A stretch of DNA of 64,000 bases, from NCBI RefSeq assembly GCF_034422975.1, contig NZ_CP139873.1, positions 2,294,001 through 2,358,000 of the forward strand, given 5' to 3'. Source of the DNA: Idiomarina sp. PL1-037. Lineage in GTDB: Bacteria; Pseudomonadota; Gammaproteobacteria; Enterobacterales; Alteromonadaceae. Position 1 is the stretch's first letter; each line of letters begins with the position of its first letter. The translations under genes were made by a program, and so were the position numbers. Positions 58,781-64,000 of the stretch are shown here, piece after piece. The notes under the pieces are model-generated. The model made no database searches. It was not told the DNA's origin and saw only the letters and a list, made by a program, of their open reading frames with translations.

Positions 58781-60190
58781 TCACAGCATTTTAGTTAGTG
58801 GCATTCTGTGACCATTAAGTATTCCCCAGCCGTCTTCCATCTGGAATTCGCTGCGGTACACGTCATCTTCTTCCTGAAGCAAGCCTTGTTGAATGTACAT
58901 GTTTATCATCGTTGGTGCCTGTTGCTCTGCCATTTCTTGCAGTTCAGCTTCATCAGCGCCTGGCATTTGCATACGCATTGTTGACAACATCTGTTGTTCA
59001 GCAACCCATTTCAATAGTGGCTTATCGATAGCAATAGATGAATCGACAATCAGGCTGGAAAGCCAGAAGTCAATATTCTCGATACTGTCCGGCACCTGAC
59101 TGATACCGACTAGTTTAGCGCTTAGATCGCCTTTGAATTTACCCGGTTCCATTTCACCGCTAAATTCACTAATAACGAACTCTGGCTCTGCCTGCAGCAG
59201 TTGAGGTAAGTTTTCTTTAACCAGTTTTTGTGTTGCGACTTCTATTTCGTCAGGATTCTGGTCATAAACCTTTTTCATCATTTGGTTATAAGCAAACAAG
59301 AACTCGGAATCAATATTATTAAACGCCATTTTTAACTTAAGATCTTCAAGATCAAAGTCTTCGGCTTTCAACGACGCCACAGAATAGTCCATATCAATAT
59401 TCATGCGCTCTTTATCGTCGCTAAAGTAATTAACGAACTCAACACCAAGGTCTTTCAACTCGAACAGGTCGACATCATCTGGCTGACGCACAATGATTTC
59501 ATTAAGCTTCATAGACATGTCGCCTTCATAAAGCTCGCCTTTCATAATTTCCAGCATGTCGCCTTTGGCTTCGGTTTCCAGTTCCAGCTTGCCAATGCTA
59601 ATAGCCTGACCTGAAAGAAGAACTTCCGCGCCTTCCAGCTTCCCTTCATAACTGAACTCATCTGAAGATATTTCGCCCTCACCTTCATAACCCAAAGAGG
59701 TCAGTTCGGTCTGTTCTTCATCTGATTTAGAACTGAATGGAGCAATTGAATCGTTATAGCTGATACCGCCAGAGAACCCAGCTGAGCCAGTCAGGTGATA
59801 AAAAGGCGTGTTTTCTTCCCAGTCAAGATACTCGCGCAATCCGTCGTCTTTAGCGAAAGCTTCGAAAGAGGCCATACCCAACCCTGGAGAAAACTGAGCC
59901 AAAACAGGTCCATGCTGAACATTAACAACAACTTCAAAAGATAAGTCATCTGGGGCTGACGCATCCGGATACAAAGAGCTGAAATCTGCGCCCAGCGATA
60001 TCGTTGCGGTGGAGCTGAACCAACCACTATTAAATGAAACCACGCTGGCTTTATAAGCAGGTAATTCATTTATAACTTGAACATGCTGTTTTAACGTGTC
60101 TTCAACTTGAGGGCCAACGAATTTGGGGGCGATTAGAGCAGCAGCAACAATGACGATACCGACGCCGCCAAGGAGTCCTTTCTTATTCAT
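58781..60190 (-). CDS. YdgA-family DUF945 protein
   Basis: 469-residue protein with an N-terminal hydrophobic signal or anchor (GLLGGVGIVIVAAALIAPKFVG). The rest is the repeated beta-rich DUF945 architecture: VVSFNSGWFSSTATISLGAD near residue 50, VVVNVQHGPVLAQFSPGLGMASFEA near residue 86, a highly acidic middle, and EFQMEDGWGILNGHRMPL at the end. YdgA-type proteins are placed at the inner membrane facing the periplasm; the function is unclear. The gene stands alone, divergent from the OsmC-YcaO gene. Confidence 0.82.
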   Translation of the reverse strand: MNKKGLLGGVGIVIVAAALIAPKFVGPQVEDTLKQHVQVINELPAYKASVVSFNSGWFSSTATISLGADFSSLYPDASAPDDLSFEVVVNVQHGPVLAQFSPGLGMASFEAFAKDDGLREYLDWEENTPFYHLTGSAGFSGGISYNDSIAPFSSKSDEEQTELTSLGYEGEGEISSDEFSYEGKLEGAEVLLSGQAISIGKLELETEAKGDMLEIMKGELYEGDMSMKLNEIIVRQPDDVDLFELKDLGVEFVNYFSDDKERMNIDMDYSVASLKAEDFDLEDLKLKMAFNNIDSEFLFAYNQMMKKVYDQNPDEIEVATQKLVKENLPQLLQAEPEFVISEFSGEMEPGKFKGDLSAKLVGISQVPDSIENIDFWLSSLIVDSSIAIDKPLLKWVAEQQMLSTMRMQMPGADEAELQEMAEQQAPTMINMYIQQGLLQEEDDVYRSEFQMEDGWGILNGHRMPLTKML

Positions 60191-60391
60191 ATTATACCTT
60201 TCATTTATAGGATTGGGTTGTAATTATATTGTTGTAAATGATACAGAATTTTTCTTACAACGGCAAAACTTTAGAATGTAAAGGAGCGTTAATGAACCCC
60301 ACGCGGCTAATGATCAATAAGTAAAAAAATGGGATAATGGTAACTATTGCTCGCTGACAGCAGTCAACTTATCAACCGCGGTGCCCCCTAA

Positions 60392-62581
60392 ATGGAAATC
60401 AATGTAAACTTTCTCGACAATATGCGCCTTGAGGCGAAATTCGATGACTTCACGGTTATTTCGGATCAGCCTATTCGATACAAAGGCGATGGCTCTGCTC
60501 CCGGTCCTTTTGACTACTTTCTGGCGTCTTCCGTTATGTGCGCGGCACACTTCATTCGCCTGTATTGCGACACCCGCGACATTCCAACCGAGAATATCCG
60601 CATTTCACAAAACAACGTTGTTGACCCGGAAGACCGCTACAAGCAGCTGTTTAAAATTCAGGTTGAGTTACCGGCCGATATTTCCGAGAAAGACCGCAAA
60701 GCCATTATTCGGGCCGCTGAGCGTTGTGCCGTTAAGCGCGTTATAGAAAATGATCTGGAGTTTGACGTTGAAGCGGTTGAAAGCATTACTCAAGACGCTC
60801 AGGCGTTACTGACCATACGCCCGGACAGCGACAGCAGAACCTTTATTGAAGGCAAAGACTTACCGTTGGAGCAAACCATTGCCAACATGACCGCCATACT
60901 GGCGGACTTAGGCATGAAGATAGAAATATCCTCCTGGCGCAATATTGTCCCGCACGTGTGGTCTTTACACATTCGCGATGCCGCCTCTCCTATGTGCTTT
61001 ACCAACGGCAAAGGTGCCACCAAAGAAAGTGCCTTATGCTCGGCACTGGGCGAGTTTATTGAGCGCTTAAGCTGTAACTTCTTTTATAACGACCAATACT
61101 TTGGCGAAGAAATAGCAAACACCGAGTTTGTGCACTACCCCAACGAAAAATGGTTTAAACCCGGCGCAAACGACGAGCTACCCACTGAAATTCTGGACGA
61201 ATACTGTCGTGAGCTTTACGACCCGGAAGGCGAACTGCGTGGTTCACACTTAATTGATACTAACTCAGGCCGTGCTGACCGCGGTATTGTGTCCTTGCCG
61301 TTCACACGTCATTCCGACGGCGAGACAGTCTATTTCCCGTCAAACTTAATTGAAAACCTGTATTTAAGTAACGGCATGAGCGCGGGTAATACTCTGCCAG
61401 AAGCTCAGGTTCAGTGTTTATCGGAAATTTTTGAACGCGCGGTTAAAAAGCAGATTATTGAAGAAGAAATTGCCCTTCCGGATGTACCGCAAGAGGTGCT
61501 TAACAAGTACCCGAATATTCTGGAAGGTATAAAAGCCTTAGAAGGACAAGGCTACCCAGTGTTAGTTAAGGACGCATCACTCGGCGGTCAGTTCCCGGTA
61601 GCTTGTGTCACCTTAATGAACCCGCGCACCGGCGGTGTCTTTGCTTCTTTTGGTGCGCACCCAAGCTTTGAAGTGGCGCTGGAGCGCAGCTTAACCGAGT
61701 TATTACAAGGCCGTAGCTTTGAAGGTCTGAACGATCTGCCGGCACCAACCTTTAACTCAATGGCTGTAACCGAGCCAAATAACTTTGTTGAGCACTTTAT
61801 TGATTCATCGGGCGTTGTGTCCTGGCGCTTCTTTAGTGCTAAGTCTGACATTGATTTCGTTGAATGGGACTTCAGCGGCTCTAACCAGGAAGAAGCCGAT
61901 ACGCTGTTTGGTATTTTGCAGGACATGGGCAAAGAAGCTTACATAGCCGTGCATGAAGACCTTGGCGCGCCGGTGTGTCGTATTCTGGTCCCGGGCTATT
62001 CGGAAGTCTACCCCGTCGAAGACCTCATTTGGGACAACACCAATATAGCTTTGCAATACCGTGAAGACATTCTCAACCTGCACCGCTTAACCGACGATCA
62101 GCTAGAAGACTTAGTTGAGCGCTTAGAAGACAGTCAGCTTGATAACTACATGGATATTATCACCTTGATTGGCATTGAGTTTGATGAAAACACGGTTTGG
62201 GGTCAGCTCACTATTCTTGAATTGAAGCTGCTTATTTATCTTGCATTGCAACGCCATGACGACGCTTTCGAGTATGTAGAAATGTTCTTGCAATTCAACG
62301 ACAACACCGTTGAGCGCACACTGTTTTACCGTGCCATTGAAGCCGTGCTGGAAATTACTCTGGACGAAGAGCTGGAATTAGAAGACTACCGCTACAACTT
62401 AGGCCGTATGTACGGCGAAGAGACCATTGAAGCCGTTATAAGCTCTGTTAAAGGCACTACACGCTTCCACGGTCTAACGCCAACCAATATGCAGCTTGAA
62501 GGTCTGGACAGACATTTACGCTTAATAGAAAGCTACAAAAAGCTGCATGCGGCACGGGCTGAACGGCAGGTTCAGAACTAA
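60392..62581 (+). CDS. ycaO: OsmC-YcaO fusion protein
   Basis: 729 residues. Residues 1-145 are an OsmC/Ohr-like domain (MEINVNFLDNMRLEAKFDDFTV, GPFDYFLASSVMCAAHFI with a Cys near residue 50). Residues 150-590 are the YcaO ATP-dependent domain (SPMCFTNGKGATKESALCSALGEFIERLSCNFFYND, NTLPEAQVQCLSEIFERAVK, SRSFEGLNDLPAP-like). A C-terminal helical repeat region follows (LEDLVERLEDSQLDNYMDIITLIG). The tail lacks the PxPxP motif of azoline-forming YcaOs, so it belongs to the E. coli YcaO-like branch, implicated in RimO-dependent beta-methylthiolation of S12. No clear ribosome-binding site precedes the ATG, but the N-terminus matches the family. Confidence 0.93.
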   Translation: MEINVNFLDNMRLEAKFDDFTVISDQPIRYKGDGSAPGPFDYFLASSVMCAAHFIRLYCDTRDIPTENIRISQNNVVDPEDRYKQLFKIQVELPADISEKDRKAIIRAAERCAVKRVIENDLEFDVEAVESITQDAQALLTIRPDSDSRTFIEGKDLPLEQTIANMTAILADLGMKIEISSWRNIVPHVWSLHIRDAASPMCFTNGKGATKESALCSALGEFIERLSCNFFYNDQYFGEEIANTEFVHYPNEKWFKPGANDELPTEILDEYCRELYDPEGELRGSHLIDTNSGRADRGIVSLPFTRHSDGETVYFPSNLIENLYLSNGMSAGNTLPEAQVQCLSEIFERAVKKQIIEEEIALPDVPQEVLNKYPNILEGIKALEGQGYPVLVKDASLGGQFPVACVTLMNPRTGGVFASFGAHPSFEVALERSLTELLQGRSFEGLNDLPAPTFNSMAVTEPNNFVEHFIDSSGVVSWRFFSAKSDIDFVEWDFSGSNQEEADTLFGILQDMGKEAYIAVHEDLGAPVCRILVPGYSEVYPVEDLIWDNTNIALQYREDILNLHRLTDDQLEDLVERLEDSQLDNYMDIITLIGIEFDENTVWGQLTILELKLLIYLALQRHDDAFEYVEMFLQFNDNTVERTLFYRAIEAVLEITLDEELELEDYRYNLGRMYGEETIEAVISSVKGTTRFHGLTPTNMQLEGLDRHLRLIESYKKLHAARAERQVQN

Positions 62582-63528
62582 AAGTTCAGCCCGACAAAGG
62601 CGCCGCGGTTACGCTTAGCAACAGCCTGCATAAAGGCAGCGAAGGTTTCCGCGTTACCTTGTGCACGGCTAAAGCCTACTCCATGAATACGCATTACCGG
62701 CTTACCATCGGTACCCTGATTCTGGCTGGTTATCTGCCGTACTACGGCATCTAAGTCACTGGCGCGGTAGTCGTCACCAAAAACGTACAAGCTGGTTGTG
62801 CCCCTGGTTTTTTTATAAAGGTTAATGGCTTTCAAAATGCCCAGCTCTGGTGCACTTTTACCGCCGGTAAAGTTTGGCATTTGTTGCATAGCCATTTGTC
62901 TGAACCGTTTGCTGTCAGGTAACCAGTCACCCGCTTTACTGCTGAACATAAAGTCACCGTCGGCGGCCATAATTTGAAAGCCCTTCATTTTCGGGTGGCT
63001 TTCTATAATGTCGTTAACAACGCTAATGACCCGGTTCCAGCCCCGGCCTCCGGACATAGACCCGGAATTATCAATAACAAAAATGACGTATTCAGCGTCG
63101 GTTGGAATACCACCGACGTCATCATCCGGTGTGTCAGTGCTGTTCGGCGTGTTTAGCATTGCGGTGGCTTGGCGTATTTCAGCCCTTAACGACGAAGCTT
63201 TATCCTGCAATTGTTGCAGGGTTTTCTGTGCCCGCGGAATAGAGCTTTCTAAATTCTTTTCCTGCTCAGTGACTGATGCGGTCTTTTGCTCGGCAGCAGA
63301 CAGTTGATCCTGTTTGTCTGATAGAGCTCCCTGAAGTTCCTCCACCGACTGCTGCGCCTGCAGTACTTCTGCAACTAAGGTACTGAGGTTAGCCGGTCCG
63401 CGTTCGGTATCCTCGGTACCGTTTTTCGCTAACAACACCAGCATAATCACCGCACCAAAAGCACAGGAAATAATATCCAGAAACGAGAGGTTGAAAACCT
63501 CTACTGGCGCACGCTGAATTTTTCTCAT
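62578..63528 (-). CDS. Membrane-anchored von Willebrand A protein
   Basis: 316 residues: a short N-terminal segment RKIQRAPVEVFNLSFLDIISCAFGAVIMLVLLAK with one TM helix, which resembles the ExbD/TolR-type anchor; a coiled coil (about residues 45-120); and a vWA domain with MIDAS motif DNSGSMSGG near residue 153 and a second conserved Asp in FGDDYR. ATG 63528 shares one base with the upstream stop (TAATG) and has GGAG eight bases upstream; a GTG at 63537 is possible. It is convergent with ycaO and overlaps its stop by 4 bp. A role in a membrane-associated complex is likely; the substrate is not known. Confidence 0.8.
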   Translation of the reverse strand: MRKIQRAPVEVFNLSFLDIISCAFGAVIMLVLLAKNGTEDTERGPANLSTLVAEVLQAQQSVEELQGALSDKQDQLSAAEQKTASVTEQEKNLESSIPRAQKTLQQLQDKASSLRAEIRQATAMLNTPNSTDTPDDDVGGIPTDAEYVIFVIDNSGSMSGGRGWNRVISVVNDIIESHPKMKGFQIMAADGDFMFSSKAGDWLPDSKRFRQMAMQQMPNFTGGKSAPELGILKAINLYKKTRGTTSLYVFGDDYRASDLDAVVRQITSQNQGTDGKPVMRIHGVGFSRAQGNAETFAAFMQAVAKRNRGAFVGLNF

Positions 63529-64000
63529 TATGGCCACTCCGGAGCGGGTGATAAGAATGTGCCGCCACTTACCCGCGACCAGTTCCAGTAAAGTGGTGAA
63601 GCGTAAGGGTCACCTTCTATCGGCAGAAGAATAATATTGTAACGAACGCCCTTAGGCGCGCGTTTGATGGTCTCAACCATCAATGCCTGGCGGCAGTCTG
63701 AGGAAATGGACTTTTTCGTCGAAATAAAGTTACGACAGGAAATCGGCAGACCGTCTCCCAATGTTGGCAGGCCATCCGTTACAATATACACGTCGGTAAT
63801 ATCCGGGTTTGTCTCAAATAACGTACTAATGCCCAGCTGAAGATTGGTTCCGCCCTCTGGCACAACCGCGCCTAAGTCCTTCACAATAGAATTCATAGAG
63901 CCACTGACTGATGCTGTACTCACATTACGCATGCCCAGTCGTTTGGCGGTATCGGAAAAAGTCACCACGCTCACTTTTGAGGTTTGCGGCAGTCGTGCCA
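63528..64000 (-). CDS. von Willebrand A-like protein, 3' part
   Basis: The frame is open to the window edge, so the gene starts beyond 64000. The visible 157 residues continue a vWA fold: LPQTSKVSVVTFSDTAKRLGM, VPEGGTNLQLGISTLFET (the MIDAS Thr region) and VYIVTDGLPTLGDG. The DxSxS part of the MIDAS must lie outside. The C-terminus is SGGTFLSPAPEWP. Its stop overlaps the start of the next vWA gene, so the two are coupled and may form one complex. A GTG at 63974 is internal. Confidence 0.82.
   Translation of the reverse strand, partial: ARLPQTSKVSVVTFSDTAKRLGMRNVSTASVSGSMNSIVKDLGAVVPEGGTNLQLGISTLFETNPDITDVYIVTDGLPTLGDGLPISCRNFISTKKSISSDCRQALMVETIKRAPKGVRYNIILLPIEGDPYASPLYWNWSRVSGGTFLSPAPEWP

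Noticed and set aside
60220..60260. GTTGTAA / TTACAAC dyad upstream of the DUF945 gene
   Set aside because: Seven-base arms with a long AT-rich spacer are likely by chance, and no second copy was seen.
62560..62600. GCTGAAC / GTTCAGC dyad at the ycaO / vWA junction as terminator
   Set aside because: The arms are only 7 bp with a long spacer, inside two overlapping coding ends and without a T-run.
1..64000. Insertion sequences, prophage, CRISPR or RNA genes
   Set aside because: No transposase or integrase motif, no regular repeat-spacer array, and no tRNA or rRNA signature was seen on either strand by reading.

Overview
The window reads as a chromosomal segment of a marine gammaproteobacterium of the Alteromonadales, most like Idiomarinaceae. 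The basis is the conserved ispA-dxs and ribH-nusB-thiL-pgpA blocks, yajC-secD-secF, an SLC5-type CrbS/CrbR pair, TonB-dependent receptors beside peptide, acid and aromatic catabolism genes, and an OsmC-YcaO fusion. The species is inference; no rRNA or other marker gene is present. I saw no tRNA or rRNA gene, CRISPR array, insertion sequence or prophage.

Layout. 1-2457 (+): end of ispA, then dxs (isoprenoid precursors). 2481-12707 (-): a co-directional run of pgpA, thiL, nusB, ribH, a secreted GNAT-like protein, a PlsC-type acyltransferase, a DUF3014 protein, yaaA, secF, secD, yajC and a FHA/AAA+ regulator that has lost the sigma54-contact loop. 12852-17440: a TRIC-type channel, the CrbS hybrid sensor kinase and its convergent LuxR-type partner CrbR. 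17539-24080: a TonB receptor divergent from a three-gene set of GntP permease, acyl-CoA ligase and exported MetX-like hydrolase. This could be an uptake and activation route for an esterified carboxylic acid.

24093-30453: the TIGR03546/TIGR03545 pair, a RLAN/ATP-grasp plus GNAT pair, glpQ and a cysteine synthase. 30454-33396: glnK-amtB behind NtrC-like sites and a possible sigma54 promoter, then cfa with a long inverted repeat in its leader. 33418-38489: a PerM-type permease, a decayed PAS-GGDEF-EAL gene, chaC and an unrecognised multi-spanning membrane protein.

38600-50298 is the most coherent accessory region. It holds a TauE/SafE exporter, a 1-Cys peroxiredoxin, two persulfide-dioxygenase-type metallo-hydrolases on divergent units, a TIGR01244-sulfide:quinone oxidoreductase fusion, and cydA-cydB-cydD-cydC led by a DUF3365 haem protein. 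Together these can oxidise sulfide to sulfite, pass the electrons to quinone, burn the quinol with a sulfide-tolerant bd-type oxidase and export sulfite. Four of the promoter regions share a GTTATA-N4-TAT motif, so they may form one regulon.

50475-58713: Mpo1-like and MscS-like genes, then phoD convergent on a second TonB receptor. Both have PhoB-box-like 11-bp direct repeats upstream, suggesting a phosphate-scavenging pair. An exported arylformamidase-like hydrolase coupled to kynU follows. 58781-64000: a DUF945 protein, OsmC-YcaO, and two overlapping von Willebrand A genes, the second cut by the window edge.
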